From contig JACHLS010000006.1 of assembly GCA_014204635.1 (NCBI GenBank), positions 204,199-268,198 of the forward strand: a stretch of DNA of 64,000 nt. Reading direction: 5' to 3'. Shown here one piece after another: positions 52,166 through 61,791 of this stretch (position 1 is its first letter; every line of letters begins with the position of its first letter). The notes under the pieces were generated by a model, which ran no database searches, was not told the origin of the DNA, and saw nothing but the letters and a program-made list of their open reading frames with translations. Both the position numbers and the translations under genes were made by a program. Source of the DNA: Sporosarcina luteola (GTDB lineage Bacteria > Bacillota > Bacilli > Bacillales_A > Planococcaceae).

Positions 52166-53326
52166 TCAATATTTCACATTTGGTTTTTTGACATTTGTCA
52201 GCCCATGTTTGATAAATTGATCGTCTACATGTAAGTGAGCTTTCAACAACTCTGGAGGGGTTTGAGACATCCATTGATTCAAGGACACGTCTGAAAATTT
52301 ATCGCTCTTGAACATTTCCAAGAAACGGAGTGGCTTGTCCCCTGTATTTTGGATATAGTGGCCCATTGCAAATGGTACATATCCCACATCGCCGGCTTGG
52401 TAATCAAATGTCCGCGCCTTGCCTTCCGCAGCAAATACGGTCATTCTGCCTTCCCCTTCCAAATAATACTGCCATTCATCCGTATTGTTATGCCAGTGCA
52501 TTTCACGTATGCCCCCTGGCTCCACTTCTACGAGAGCGGCAGCAATCGTCTTGGATGCTTTAAAATTCGTGGAATCTGCTATCCATACCTTTCCGCCCTT
52601 TGTTTCAATTGGTTTCTGCTCGGTCAAACGGAATGTGAAGGGCTCCTCCACCGCCTCATTCATATTTTGCGGCACTTCTTGCAGGATAGGCCCGGGAACT
52701 TTTGTTTCAAACATATACACTTGATGGTCCGGTATGTTATCAAACGCTTCTTCCGATACGCCAAAGTTCGCAGCTAAGACATCTTTGGGCGTATGCGCAA
52801 ACCAATCTGTAATGGAAAACGTACTGTTTTCCGAGAAGCTTCCATCGTCAAATACGAGAATAAATTCTACTCCTTCGCTTAATCCTTGAATCGAATGAGG
52901 AATACCCGATGGGAAATACCAAAGGTCGCCTTCACTTACATCATCGACAAATTCGCGGCCTTGCGCATCAATGGCAGTCAGTCTGGCACTTCCTTTGATG
53001 ACAAATGACCATTCCGCTTCTTTATGCCAGTGCAGCTCTCGAACGCCGCCGGGCTCCAGATGCATATTAACGCCAGCCATCTTTTCCGAAACAGGCAGTT
53101 CCCGGATGGTTGTTTCCCGTGACCAGCCGCCCTCTTCCACTCGCATATGGGATAATGCAAACGGCCACTTGAAATTGGGCAGTGTTCCATGATCGGTATC
53201 CGGCGGTGTCAATGTGTTGGGATTTTCACGGTCAATCGGAGTATTTTTTGCACCCCATATTTTTCCGCCTCGTTCCCCTTTGATTGGTTCCGGAATTGAT
53301 TGGTTTTCATTATTCATTTTATGCAT
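52166..53326 (-). CDS. oxdC: Oxalate decarboxylase (bicupin)
   Basis: Enzyme of 386 residues, the length of B. subtilis OxdC (385). It has two cupin domains, each with a manganese site: ELHWHKEAEW near residue 90 and EMHWHNNTDEW near residue 275, with the third histidine in FPSGIPHSIQG and PFAMGHYIQN. The lid segment reads SENSTFSITDWFAHTPK; the SENST motif with its glutamate is the mark of true decarboxylases rather than oxidases. It converts oxalate to formate and carbon dioxide. AAGGAGAAG lies eight bases before the ATG at 53326. It ends an operon with a GGT-family protein and an NCS2 permease. Confidence 0.92.
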   Translation of the reverse strand: MHKMNNENQSIPEPIKGERGGKIWGAKNTPIDRENPNTLTPPDTDHGTLPNFKWPFALSHMRVEEGGWSRETTIRELPVSEKMAGVNMHLEPGGVRELHWHKEAEWSFVIKGSARLTAIDAQGREFVDDVSEGDLWYFPSGIPHSIQGLSEGVEFILVFDDGSFSENSTFSITDWFAHTPKDVLAANFGVSEEAFDNIPDHQVYMFETKVPGPILQEVPQNMNEAVEEPFTFRLTEQKPIETKGGKVWIADSTNFKASKTIAAALVEVEPGGIREMHWHNNTDEWQYYLEGEGRMTVFAAEGKARTFDYQAGDVGYVPFAMGHYIQNTGDKPLRFLEMFKSDKFSDVSLNQWMSQTPPELLKAHLHVDDQFIKHGLTNVKKPNVKY

Positions 53327-53373
53327 ATGTCCATCTTCTCCTTCCAGTTTATAAAAGATTGATAGAGTGTTTT

Positions 53374-55011
53374 TCACTTTCCTGTGGCAAGTCCATCGGC
53401 TCTCGGATCAGCACCGGCTTCCAAACGGTCGGGCAAGATACGGATCGCTTGCGCATGGCCCATTAAGTCGCTGAAGTTCTCAATGACATCCACGTTGACA
53501 TGTCCCATATCCCGCAGTTGTTCCGCCACTTTTTCTCCATATCTCCCCTCAATTCGAAGGCCCATGATCTGCTCGCCCCATGTCCGTCCGAGAAGCCAGC
53601 GTGGTGCGTCGATCGCTTCTTGGACGGAATATCCTTGATCCAGTATCCGCATGATAATAGAAGCCTGCGTCTGTGGCTCTCCATCTCCTCCCATGGCCCC
53701 GACGACCAATTCCGGCTTTCCGGTTTCATCATCAAATACCATGGAGCAGGTCAATGTATGAGCTGGACGCTTTTTCGGCTGCAGGCAATTCCGACTCTCC
53801 GGATCAAGCGAGAAATACGTCCCGCGATTTTGAAGAATCAAACCTGTATTTCCCGCTACTAAGCCGGAGCCCCACTCCCAGTACAAGCTTTGGATGACTC
53901 CGACGGCATTCCCTTCTTTGTCCACTGCACAGCTAAATGTCGTATCACCTTTTTTGCCGAATCCCTTTTCCGGAGGGCCCAAAGTGCGATCATGCAGCTT
54001 TCTCTCCCGATCCTTCAAATAATCTTTGCTTAGCAAGACATCAATTGGCACTGGATTGAAATCGGGATCATCCAAATACGTATCCCGATCGGTAAAGGCA
54101 AACGCCGTTGCCCGGGTAAATGCATCCATGAAATCCGCCTCTTTGCCAATCATAGATTTGATATCTTTATTCTCAAGCATCCCCAAGATTTGGAGCGTGA
54201 CAAAACCCGCGGAATTCGGAGGGGGCGCGATAACCTTCCATTTACGGTAATTCACTTCAGCCGGCTCTTCCCATGTAGCTTCATGGTTTGCAAAATCCTC
54301 TTTTGTCAAAACTCCGCCGTGCTGCTGCAGGAAACTGCTAATCTCTTCTGCAATCTCTCCCTTATAAAAGGCATCAAATCCCCCCTGTCCGATTGCCTCC
54401 AAGGTACGGGCCTGGTCTGGATTTTTCATGATATCGCCAGTCAGATAAGGTGCTACTCCGTTTTTGAGGTAGGTTTTTGCAGTTGTTGGATACTTTCGAA
54501 GTAAATCAATTGACAATTCGGAGAATCGTGCCAGTGAATCGCCTACAGGAAATCCTTCTCTTGCATATTCAATAGCAGGTTTCAGACATTCTGAGAGGGG
54601 AAGCTTTCCAAACCTCCGATGGGCTTCCAGCCACCCGCTCACTGCCCCCGGCACCGTATTGATCGAACGAGGGCCACGAATATCGATTTCATCCTGGCCT
54701 TTGTAGTAATCCCTTGTTGTGTTAGAACCTGAACGTCCAGACGCATTCAGTGCATGGCGTTTGCCTGTCTTTGCATCATAGATTAACCAAAATGCATCTC
54801 CACCAGCTCCAGTCATATGGGGAAACACGACGCTTAACACGGAGTTGATGGCCACAGCCGCATCTACTGCACTGCCGCCTTGATCCAGGATCCGATTCCC
54901 AGCCATTGAAGCCAAATTACTGGGGGCCGCCACCGCATATTCCCTTGCGATGAAGGACCTTCCGTATCTTGGATCAATGTCTCTTCCGACTTTTTCGGAA
55001 CCGTAGTTCAT
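53374..55011 (-). CDS. Gamma-glutamyltransferase-family Ntn hydrolase, possible oxamate amidohydrolase (HpxW type)
   Basis: Protein of 545 residues in the GGT superfamily, self-processing at the threonine in GKKGDTTFSCAVDKEGNAVG (about residue 357). Other blocks are GGSAVDAAVAINSVLSVVFPH, TGAGGDAFWLIYD, RGPRSINTVPGAVSGW and PAHTLTCSMVFDDETGKP with GAMGGDGEPQ. It has no signal peptide, unlike secreted Ggt, so it acts in the cytosol as YwrD-like proteins and Klebsiella HpxW do. HpxW cuts oxamate to oxalate and ammonia. The next gene is oxalate decarboxylase and the previous is a purine/uracil-type permease, so the oxamate role is plausible but unproven. Confidence 0.85.
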   Translation of the reverse strand: MNYGSEKVGRDIDPRYGRSFIAREYAVAAPSNLASMAGNRILDQGGSAVDAAVAINSVLSVVFPHMTGAGGDAFWLIYDAKTGKRHALNASGRSGSNTTRDYYKGQDEIDIRGPRSINTVPGAVSGWLEAHRRFGKLPLSECLKPAIEYAREGFPVGDSLARFSELSIDLLRKYPTTAKTYLKNGVAPYLTGDIMKNPDQARTLEAIGQGGFDAFYKGEIAEEISSFLQQHGGVLTKEDFANHEATWEEPAEVNYRKWKVIAPPPNSAGFVTLQILGMLENKDIKSMIGKEADFMDAFTRATAFAFTDRDTYLDDPDFNPVPIDVLLSKDYLKDRERKLHDRTLGPPEKGFGKKGDTTFSCAVDKEGNAVGVIQSLYWEWGSGLVAGNTGLILQNRGTYFSLDPESRNCLQPKKRPAHTLTCSMVFDDETGKPELVVGAMGGDGEPQTQASIIMRILDQGYSVQEAIDAPRWLLGRTWGEQIMGLRIEGRYGEKVAEQLRDMGHVNVDVIENFSDLMGHAQAIRILPDRLEAGADPRADGLATGK

Positions 55012-55097
55012 GAACTCACCTTCCTGCTTGTCATTTTTCTTACTGGGATTTTCACCCTATTGAACAAATACCCAACTCCTATCGGAAAAAACGGGTT

Positions 55098-56426
55098 TTA
55101 CTCCGACTCATTCTTTTTACCTATAGAATCCCAGTTAACAGTATTTTCCAAAAGCAGTGAAAGGCAAATGCCAACTAATAAGCCACTGCCAAGAAGGGGT
55201 TGCAGCACTTCAGGCAGGGAGGAGAAATAAGAGGTCGGCAAAATCATGATGGCTACACCGGCAAATAACGGAATAGCCGAGCGATAAATGGTTGTTTTGG
55301 TGAATTCTATTTGACGCAAAAACTCCAATGAGGAGTGCAGCAATTGAAGATAAGCAACAAATAAGACAGTGCTGCCAATGCTGATCGGAATGTTAGAGAA
55401 CAGATGGGCTAACGGGGAAATAGCTCCGATTAGAATGAAAAGAGCACCACCGATAATGAAAGGCAAACGCTTAACAATTCCTGCTTGTTCGAGAAAACCG
55501 ATTGATGAAACAAACGGCGCGTAGGGAACCAAACCAAAAAGGCCGCTAATTCCTGTGAAAATACCGGATACACCTAAACTGCGGTCGTATTGCCCCTGTG
55601 TCGTCTTCGACTCATAAAATTCTTCAGTCCCTTTCAATGCACCGAAGGTATTGGCCAAGTTCAAAAGACCAGTAATAATGGCCATTGTAATTATCCCAAC
55701 ATTCCACGATGGTTTGCCAAGCAAAAACCATTCAAATGTAAATACGGCATCTGCTTTCACAGTTTGTTCCTCACCGATCAGCATCGCAAACGCAATCCAA
55801 CCGACAACTATTCCTCCTAGCAATGTATACTTGCTGATCCTTGTAGGGGCAACTATATTGACGATAATCATTAGGACTGCGAGGACAATGGAGAAAAGAG
55901 CGATCGATCCATTAATGGTTGCTGAATGAGGGGTGTTGCCAACCGGGATGCCCAGCATCCCTTTTAAAAATATGTCCACAAGTTGAAAACCGAACAATAG
56001 CATGAAGACCCCCATCACACCTGGCTTAAAGAGTTTAGCGATTGCGGGCCCCCAGCCAAAGGCACCTATTAAAACGGTCAGCACGGACGAAATGAGAATA
56101 CCGACTGTCAAACTTCCCCCAAGCTCCTGTAATGATATATCTTGCGAGGCCGCTATGCCGACCGTTGATAAGATCATCCCCCACCAAAGTCCCGATTGTC
56201 CTTCCAAAATAGCACGTCTATGCCCAATGATGGCCTGGGTAATGCAAGCGATTCCGGTGACTACAAACGATAACTGCACCATTGTCAAAACATCATCTTG
56301 TTTTAATTCGAAGGCTTTGCCTATTGTCAGTGGGATGATAACGATATTGGCAAAGATGAAAAAGAACCATTCGACACCAGCCATCCATGTCTGCGGCTGC
56401 TTTATTTCTTTCCATTCCGCTTTCAT
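55098..56426 (-). CDS. NCS2-family xanthine/uracil permease
   Basis: Membrane protein of 442 residues with about fourteen helices, of the nucleobase:cation symporter-2 family. Typical parts are the N-terminal IIPLTIGKAF, the helix-3 Q-x-x-x-G segment ITQAIIGHRRAILEGQSGLWW, ANTFGALKGTEEFYES (family motif 2 region), and SGIFTGISGLFGLVPYAPFVSSIGF. It carries xanthine, uric acid, uracil or a related base; the branch cannot be resolved. GGAGGGTGC precedes the ATG. It is the first gene of an operon with a GGT-family hydrolase and oxalate decarboxylase, which favours a purine or purine breakdown product. Confidence 0.87.
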   Translation of the reverse strand: MKAEWKEIKQPQTWMAGVEWFFFIFANIVIIPLTIGKAFELKQDDVLTMVQLSFVVTGIACITQAIIGHRRAILEGQSGLWWGMILSTVGIAASQDISLQELGGSLTVGILISSVLTVLIGAFGWGPAIAKLFKPGVMGVFMLLFGFQLVDIFLKGMLGIPVGNTPHSATINGSIALFSIVLAVLMIIVNIVAPTRISKYTLLGGIVVGWIAFAMLIGEEQTVKADAVFTFEWFLLGKPSWNVGIITMAIITGLLNLANTFGALKGTEEFYESKTTQGQYDRSLGVSGIFTGISGLFGLVPYAPFVSSIGFLEQAGIVKRLPFIIGGALFILIGAISPLAHLFSNIPISIGSTVLFVAYLQLLHSSLEFLRQIEFTKTTIYRSAIPLFAGVAIMILPTSYFSSLPEVLQPLLGSGLLVGICLSLLLENTVNWDSIGKKNESE

Positions 56427-56575
56427 TCAGCACCCTCCAATCTATTTGCTGCTACTACTCTGTTTTCGCTTTCCCTAGTTAAACTGGGATAAACAAAAGA
56501 TGTTTTCCACTGACAGACCAAAAAGGTTGGTAAACCGCAAGATGCTATGCTTAATTGCGCTTATGTTCCCGAAAC

Positions 56576-56615
56576 AAAAAAATCCCGCCTGCCAGACAAT
56601 CTGCCTGGAGACGGA
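56576..56615 (-). terminator. Terminator after tatC
   Basis: Minus strand TCCGTCTCCAG pairs imperfectly with CTGGCAGGCGGGA and is followed by TTTTTTTG. It begins right behind the tatC stop. Confidence 0.7.
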
Positions 56616-56617
56616 AT

Positions 56618-57415
56618 TTAATTCTTATTTAAGTTGCCCATCACTTCATCGATTTGCCGTCGCTGTTCTGCCTTTACTTCTTCTAGTTGCCGCTGTTTCT
56701 CGGCTTTCAGATACTTTTTATAACCAAGGCGAGATATGATAACGCTAATTTCATATAAAATGAATAACGGAACCGATGTGAATAAATGCGAAACAATATC
56801 AGGCGGTGTAATGAACGCCGCCAGCACAAACAAAGAGAAATAAGCGACTTTGCGGATTTTCACTAAGTACTTCGGATTTAATATACCGAGCCGCGATAAA
56901 AAGAGCATGACAATCGGCAATTGGAATACAATGCCGAACGGGATGATGATTTGGAACAAGAATGTGAAATATTGATTGATTCCAAACGTCGAAGCAATTC
57001 CTAAGTCACCGGACAAACTGATCATGAACTTCATTACATACGGAACAAGAATGAAGTAGGAAAAAGAGACACCCGCCAAGAACAGCAAAAAAGCGAACGG
57101 AATGTAGCTTAGTGTCACTTTTCGTTCCGTCTCATGCAAGCCGGGAGAAACAAATGACCAGAACTGGTACATGATGATCGGCGAGATGATGACTACTGCA
57201 AGAAACACGACTACCTTCAAATAAACAATAATCGGATCCGCGACATTAAATGCGTTAAACGTCTGTTCAGGCGCTTGTTCTTGAAGGAATTTAATGACCG
57301 GTTTCGCCATGACAAAACTGCCGATCACGGCAATAACAAAGAAAACGACGATTACCATCAGCCGTTTTCGAATTTCATCTATATGTTCAATGACGGTTAA
57401 ATTTTTTTCTTTCAT
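56618..57415 (-). CDS. tatC: Sec-independent protein translocase subunit TatC
   Basis: Membrane protein of 265 residues with six helices. Diagnostic motifs: VIEHIDEIRKRLMVI at the N terminus (the twin-arginine signal contact), FWSFVSPGLHETERKV, and FILVPYVMKFMISLSGD in the middle. The tail after helix 6 is long and charged. With TatA it exports folded proteins carrying twin-arginine signals. It starts 17 bases after tatA. The pair corresponds in position to tatAY-tatCY of B. subtilis, between rex and the groE region. One twin-arginine client, if any, is not evident next to it. Confidence 0.95.
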   Translation of the reverse strand: MKEKNLTVIEHIDEIRKRLMVIVVFFVIAVIGSFVMAKPVIKFLQEQAPEQTFNAFNVADPIIVYLKVVVFLAVVIISPIIMYQFWSFVSPGLHETERKVTLSYIPFAFLLFLAGVSFSYFILVPYVMKFMISLSGDLGIASTFGINQYFTFLFQIIIPFGIVFQLPIVMLFLSRLGILNPKYLVKIRKVAYFSLFVLAAFITPPDIVSHLFTSVPLFILYEISVIISRLGYKKYLKAEKQRQLEEVKAEQRRQIDEVMGNLNKN

Positions 57416-57432
57416 CGATCATACATCCTTAC

Positions 57433-57627
57433 TTATTGCACGTCGTTTTTCTTGTCTTCCACTTTCTTTACCGTGTCGTCATCATCGGATGCAAGACCTT
57501 TTGTTGCATTCTTGAACTCACGCAATGAAGAGCCGAACGCCTTACCGATTTCAGGCAATTTCTTCGGTCCGAAAATAAGCAATGCCACGACTGCAATTAA
57601 GAGTAAACTTCCTATACCTGGGGCCAT
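57433..57627 (-). CDS. tatA: Sec-independent protein translocase subunit TatA
   Basis: Protein of 64 residues with one transmembrane helix ([18 protein letters not shown]), the F-G-P-K-K-L-P hinge, and an amphipathic helix ([19 protein letters not shown]) with a charged tail. It forms the Tat pore with TatC, encoded next. The ATG at 57627 has AAGGAG nine bases upstream; a GTG three codons earlier would lie in that site. It is 65 bases after the rex stop and probably has its own promoter or reads through from rex. Confidence 0.95.
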   Translation of the reverse strand: MAPGIGSLLLIAVVALLIFGPKKLPEIGKAFGSSLREFKNATKGLASDDDDTVKKVEDKKNDVQ

Positions 57628-57692
57628 TACGGGCACCTCCTTCGTATTATGTCTATTTTACATGAAAACTGTCTTCAATTCCACGGAACGCC

Positions 57693-58346
57693 TCATTCCA
57701 ATTGTGAATCTTTTACGTCATTTTTGATAAAGTAAATGAGCGTCTGCAATTCGACTGACAGATCAATCGTATGGACCCGCATCCATTCAGGTACAGCCAG
57801 ACGGACCGGAGTAAAATTCAAGATCCCCTTTACACCCATTTCAACCAACTGGTCGGTCACGTCCTGAGCGACTCGGGACGGCACGGTTAAAATAACGAGA
57901 TTAATGCCAAGCTCTGTAATTTTTTCCTTCATCCGGCTAGGCGGGAAAACGGGAATCCCATTTAATGTCTTGCCGTCTTTTGGAGCTTTTGGGTCAAAGG
58001 CAATAACAATTCGGGTGTTATGATTTTTCTGAAAATTATATTTTAAAAATGCATTTCCGAGACTGCCGACGCCGATCAATGCAACATCTGTTTCTTCATC
58101 CTGATCGAGCGTTCGACGAAAAAAGGTCACAAGATAATTGACATCATATCCATACCCTTTTCGGCCCAGTGCCCCGAAATGTGAAAAATCCCGACGGATC
58201 GTGGCGGCATCGATTTTCATCGCTTCGCTTAATTCACTGGAAGAAACACGTTTCTTGCCTGCGTTCGCAAAGTTTTGTAGGAATCTATAATAGAGCGGCA
58301 ACCGCTTTGACGTCGCCTGTGGAATTTTCGGAATTTCCCCAGCCAT
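57693..58346 (-). CDS. rex: Redox-sensing transcriptional repressor Rex
   Basis: Repressor of 217 residues. The N-terminal winged helix has [19 protein letters not shown] and [20 protein letters not shown], with [16 protein letters not shown] completing it. The Rossmann domain has the NAD(H) motif [18 protein letters not shown] and [20 protein letters not shown]. Rex leaves its operators when the NADH/NAD ratio rises and so controls fermentation and respiration genes. CAGGAGG lies seven bases before the ATG; the 43-residue extension upstream matches nothing. The order ydiF / rex-tatA-tatC follows B. subtilis, though moaC is absent here. Confidence 0.95.
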   Translation of the reverse strand: MAGEIPKIPQATSKRLPLYYRFLQNFANAGKKRVSSSELSEAMKIDAATIRRDFSHFGALGRKGYGYDVNYLVTFFRRTLDQDEETDVALIGVGSLGNAFLKYNFQKNHNTRIVIAFDPKAPKDGKTLNGIPVFPPSRMKEKITELGINLVILTVPSRVAQDVTDQLVEMGVKGILNFTPVRLAVPEWMRVHTIDLSVELQTLIYFIKNDVKDSQLE

Positions 58347-58526
58347 TTTCAACCTCCTGAATATCCAATCGACTCCTAGGAGGCAACCGATACCCTTTGA
58401 TGCTAGTCTTCCATTCAAAGAAACGGAAGCCGATTCTATCGTACAGTAGTTGGCTTCTATTGTAAAGCCGGCCATTGCGCCCTTCCTCCTATTCCATTAC
58501 ACTATAGGGGAATAGAGGTGTATGCA

Positions 58527-60467
58527 ATGATCATTTTACAAGTGAACGGACTGAGCAAGTCCTTTTCTGGTACCGATATATTGAACAATGTCCGTCTGGA
58601 AGTCCAACACCGGGATCGAGTGGCACTGGTTGGCCGAAATGGCGCTGGCAAGTCGACTCTTTTAAAGATTATTGCCGGTGAAATGAGCCCGGATTCGGGC
58701 GATATTATCATTCCGAAAGGCGTGCGGATCGGCTACTTGGAACAGCATGCTGGAATTGATTCGGAACGGACGGTCTGGGAAGAAATGATGACTGTTTATG
58801 AACCGTTGCGGAAATTGGAAGGACGGCTGCGGGAACTGGAAATGGAGATGGCGGCTCCCGCTGTTTATGAAAATAACTTGGAATATGAGCGGGTTATGAA
58901 GGAATATGATGCCCTGCAAATCGAATTCAAGGATTCGGGCGGCTATCAATACGAGTCTGATTGCCGCTCTGTCCTTCATGGAATGCGATTTTATCAGGAA
59001 GACTATGAAAAAAGCGTCCACCTTCTTTCGGGCGGGCAGAAAACGAGGCTCGCTCTTGCAAAAATGCTGCTCAGCAAGCCTGACCTGCTTATTCTGGATG
59101 AGCCGACCAACCATCTTGATATTGAAACACTTGGATGGTTGGAAAAATATTTAATTTCGTATGAAGGTGCCATTCTTATCGTGTCCCATGACCGGTATTT
59201 CCTTGATCAGATTGTGACTGTCGTCTACGAAGTATCAAGGAGAAAAGTGACGAAATATACCGGGAACTACAGTGCATATCTAGATGAAAAAGCGAAGAAC
59301 TATGAACGGGATCAGAAACTGTTTGAACGGGAAGCGACCGAACGGGCTAAACTCGAGGATTTTATTCAGCGCAATATCGCCCGGGCCTCGACATCCAAAA
59401 TGGCGAAAAGCCGACGCAAACAGCTGGAACGTACAGAGTGGATGGAAGCGCCTGATGGCAATGAAAAGTCCGCTACCTTTTCTTTCGATATTGAACGGCA
59501 GAGCGGCAACGATGTACTGGCTTTGCAGGATGTATCGATCGGCTACGGCGATCATCCGGTGTCACGCCATATCAACCTGCACGTCTACAAAGAAGATCGG
59601 ATTGCCATTATCGGACCAAATGGTATCGGGAAATCAACGCTGCTGAAGACGATTGTAAAGAAACAGCCGGCTTTGCACGGGGAAATTCGTTACGGTACGA
59701 ATGTCCAATTCGGTTATTATGACCAAAACCAAGCGACTATCATCGGCACAGGGACAGTCCTTCAGGAAATTTGGGATGAATGGCCGCTTATGAATGAAAA
59801 AGATGTCCGCTCCTTGCTCGGCCGGTTCCTGTTCTCAGGCGAGGATGTGGAAAAGCCGGTTGCTTCGTTATCCGGAGGCGAAAAGGCTAGGTTGTCTCTG
59901 GCCAAGCTTATGCTCGAAAAATCGAATACGCTCGTATTGGATGAGCCGACGAACCATTTGGATTTGGATAGCAAAGAAGTACTGGAAAACGCATTAGATG
60001 ATTTCCCGGGAACCATCGTTTTTGTCTCACACGACCGTTATTTTATAAATCGTCTGGCAACAAAAGTGATAGACATTCATGAGGACGGGGCGACCGAGTA
60101 TCTGGGCGACTATGATTACTTCTTAGAGAAGAAAGCAGAGCAAACGGAACTGATGGCAGATGGTCAAGGTTCAGGCGCGGCACCGGTTGCAGATCGAACC
60201 AATGCCAGTCGCAACGAGTTGGATAAGGAATTGAAGCGACAAGAGCGCAAGCTGACACGTGCAATTGAAGATGCGGAGAAAAAGATGTCGTCATTGGATG
60301 AGGAGATCACTCATTTGCAAGAGGAATTGCTAATTCCGGAATTTGCAGACGATCATGTGAAGTTAATGGACTTGCAGGCACAGATAGATGCTCGTCAGGA
60401 GGAGCATGATCTGTTGGCTGAACAGTGGCTGGAATGGCAAGAAGAACTAGAATTGCTTTATTCATAA
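58527..60467 (+). CDS. ydiF: ABC-F family ATPase YdiF
   Basis: Cytosolic protein of 646 residues with two ATPase cassettes. Walker A motifs are GRNGAGKST (about residue 37) and GPNGIGKST (about 365); signatures are LLSGGQKTRLALAK and LSGGEKARLSLAK; Walker B motifs are LLILDEPTNHLD and TLVLDEPTNHLD. The interdomain linker is charged (AKMAKSRRKQLERTEW-like SKMAKSRRKQLERTEW). A C-terminal coiled coil (LDKELKRQERKLTRAIEDAE) ends it. ABC-F proteins act on the ribosome, not in transport. The ATG at 58527 follows GAGGTG by six bases. Synteny with tsaD and rex matches B. subtilis ydiF. Confidence 0.93.
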   Translation: MIILQVNGLSKSFSGTDILNNVRLEVQHRDRVALVGRNGAGKSTLLKIIAGEMSPDSGDIIIPKGVRIGYLEQHAGIDSERTVWEEMMTVYEPLRKLEGRLRELEMEMAAPAVYENNLEYERVMKEYDALQIEFKDSGGYQYESDCRSVLHGMRFYQEDYEKSVHLLSGGQKTRLALAKMLLSKPDLLILDEPTNHLDIETLGWLEKYLISYEGAILIVSHDRYFLDQIVTVVYEVSRRKVTKYTGNYSAYLDEKAKNYERDQKLFEREATERAKLEDFIQRNIARASTSKMAKSRRKQLERTEWMEAPDGNEKSATFSFDIERQSGNDVLALQDVSIGYGDHPVSRHINLHVYKEDRIAIIGPNGIGKSTLLKTIVKKQPALHGEIRYGTNVQFGYYDQNQATIIGTGTVLQEIWDEWPLMNEKDVRSLLGRFLFSGEDVEKPVASLSGGEKARLSLAKLMLEKSNTLVLDEPTNHLDLDSKEVLENALDDFPGTIVFVSHDRYFINRLATKVIDIHEDGATEYLGDYDYFLEKKAEQTELMADGQGSGAAPVADRTNASRNELDKELKRQERKLTRAIEDAEKKMSSLDEEITHLQEELLIPEFADDHVKLMDLQAQIDARQEEHDLLAEQWLEWQEELELLYS

Positions 60468-60471
60468 GAAG

Positions 60472-60513
60472 AACGCCGTTTCGATACTGATGTCGAAATG
60501 GCGTTTCTATTTT
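60472..60513 (+). terminator. Terminator after ydiF
   Basis: AACGCCGTTTCGA pairs with TCGAAATGGCGTT around a 7-base loop, followed by TCTATTTTCC. Confidence 0.75.
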
Positions 60514-60680
60514 CCACAATCTTTTCCACATGAGAAATACTGATTTAATAGGATATGAACATAGTTATCCACGTTATCCACAGAAACATGTTTTATTACC
60601 CACAAAGTTATCCAAAAAGGCAGGCTTGATCTTTTGCTATTTGTTAAGTTATAAACAAGTTGTCCACAGAATGTGCATAA
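60510..60680. promoter_or_regulatory. DnaA-box cluster between ydiF and tsaD
   Basis: Eight DnaA-box-like 9-mers lie within 171 bases: TTTTCCACA at 60510 and 60522, TTATCCACG at 60565, TTATCCACA at 60574 (perfect), TTACCCACA at 60596, TTATCCAAA at 60608, TTGTCCACA at 60660, and TTATGCACA on the minus strand at 60672-60680 (perfect). The region is convergent-intergenic and A+T-rich. B. subtilis is known to have DnaA-box clusters outside oriC, one of them at gcp (tsaD), which tune replication initiation. Confidence 0.8.
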
Positions 60681-60723
60681 GTACGAACGTTCCCTCTTGA
60701 CAAGCTGGAAATTGGCTTAGACA

Positions 60724-60762
60724 AAAAAATACGGAAATCGCCACATTCGGACAATTTCCGCA
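60724..60762 (-). terminator. Terminator after tsaD
   Basis: Minus strand GCGGAAAT pairs with ATTTCCGT across a 14-base loop, followed by ATTTTTTTG, ten bases past the tsaD stop. Confidence 0.8.
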
Positions 60763-60771
60763 CTTGTTTTA

Positions 60772-61791
60772 TCAGTTCCATGACTTCAATGGCATACCCG
60801 GGCGTCCGTTCATTTCCATATTCCCTCGTACGCCTGCTTCAAACATGGAAGAACCTGCCGCAGCAATCATGGCCGCATTATCCGTACATAATGAAATAGG
60901 CGGTACGTAAAATGGAATGCCTTCCTTCTCAAATGCGGCTTCCAAAGAAAAGCGAAGCCCTTGATTTGCTGCCACTCCGCCTGCCGCGATTACTTGTTTC
61001 ACCTTATATTCCCTAGCCGCTTTCAATGTCTTTGTTGTCAGCACATCAATCACACTTTCCTGAAAACCGGCTGCTACTTGATGCGGATCAATCGTCTCTC
61101 CACGCTGCTCCAGATTATGCCGATAATTAATAACCGCCGATTTTAATCCGCTAAAACTGAAATCATAGGAATCCGGCTCCAACCAAGCGCGCGGAAACTC
61201 AATCGCGCTGCCGCTCTCTAACGCCAGACGATCAATATGCGGTCCTCCTGGATATGGCAGGCCGAGCACGCGAGCGACCTTATCATACGCTTCACCGGCC
61301 GCATCATCCCGGGTCTCACCAATCAGCTCGAACTTGCCGTGTTCTTTCATCACGACCAGCTCCGTATGCCCTCCTGACACGATCAGCGCGAGAAGTGGAA
61401 ACTCCATCGGTTGCAGCAACTGATTCGCATACACATGCCCCGCAATATGATGCACGCCGATAATCGGCAATCCATTGGCAAATGCAAACGCTTTGGCGGC
61501 ATTAATGCCGATCAAGAGTGCGCCCACCAGGCCTGGCCCTTCCGTAACCGCAACGGCATCCAAGTCGGCCGGCTCCAATTGTGCTTCACGGAGCGCCTCC
61601 TCGAGGACGAGTGTAATTTGTTCGACATGATGGCGCGAGGCAATTTCAGGGACGACCCCGCCAAATCGTTGTTGGCTTTGAATTTGTGATGCGACTACGT
61701 TGGATACAATCTCATGGCCATTTTTCACAATTGCTGCTGCCGTCTCATCGCAGCTCGTTTCAATTCCCAATATATAATAATCCTTCTTCAT
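60772..61791 (-). CDS. tsaD: tRNA N6-threonylcarbamoyltransferase TsaD
   Basis: Enzyme of 339 residues. It starts [17 protein letters not shown]; the metal-binding HxxxH reads [14 protein letters not shown] (about residue 110). [29 protein letters not shown] and [14 protein letters not shown] complete the ASKHA fold. TsaD joins threonylcarbamoyl-AMP to A37 of ANN-decoding tRNAs, working with TsaB and TsaE. The ATG at 61791 lies after GGGTGGA; the frame extends five codons further. It overlaps rimI by four bases, the last gene of tsaE-tsaB-rimI-tsaD. Confidence 0.96.
   Translation of the reverse strand: MKKDYYILGIETSCDETAAAIVKNGHEIVSNVVASQIQSQQRFGGVVPEIASRHHVEQITLVLEEALREAQLEPADLDAVAVTEGPGLVGALLIGINAAKAFAFANGLPIIGVHHIAGHVYANQLLQPMEFPLLALIVSGGHTELVVMKEHGKFELIGETRDDAAGEAYDKVARVLGLPYPGGPHIDRLALESGSAIEFPRAWLEPDSYDFSFSGLKSAVINYRHNLEQRGETIDPHQVAAGFQESVIDVLTTKTLKAAREYKVKQVIAAGGVAANQGLRFSLEAAFEKEGIPFYVPPISLCTDNAAMIAAAGSSMFEAGVRGNMEMNGRPGMPLKSWN

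Noticed and set aside
58347..58475. 43-residue N-terminal extension of Rex
   Set aside because: AGGAGG lies just before the ATG at 58346, which gives the usual Rex N terminus.
60510..60680. DnaA-box cluster as the chromosomal origin
   Set aside because: dnaA, dnaN, rpmH and gyrase genes are absent, and the position next to tsaD matches a known non-origin cluster in B. subtilis.
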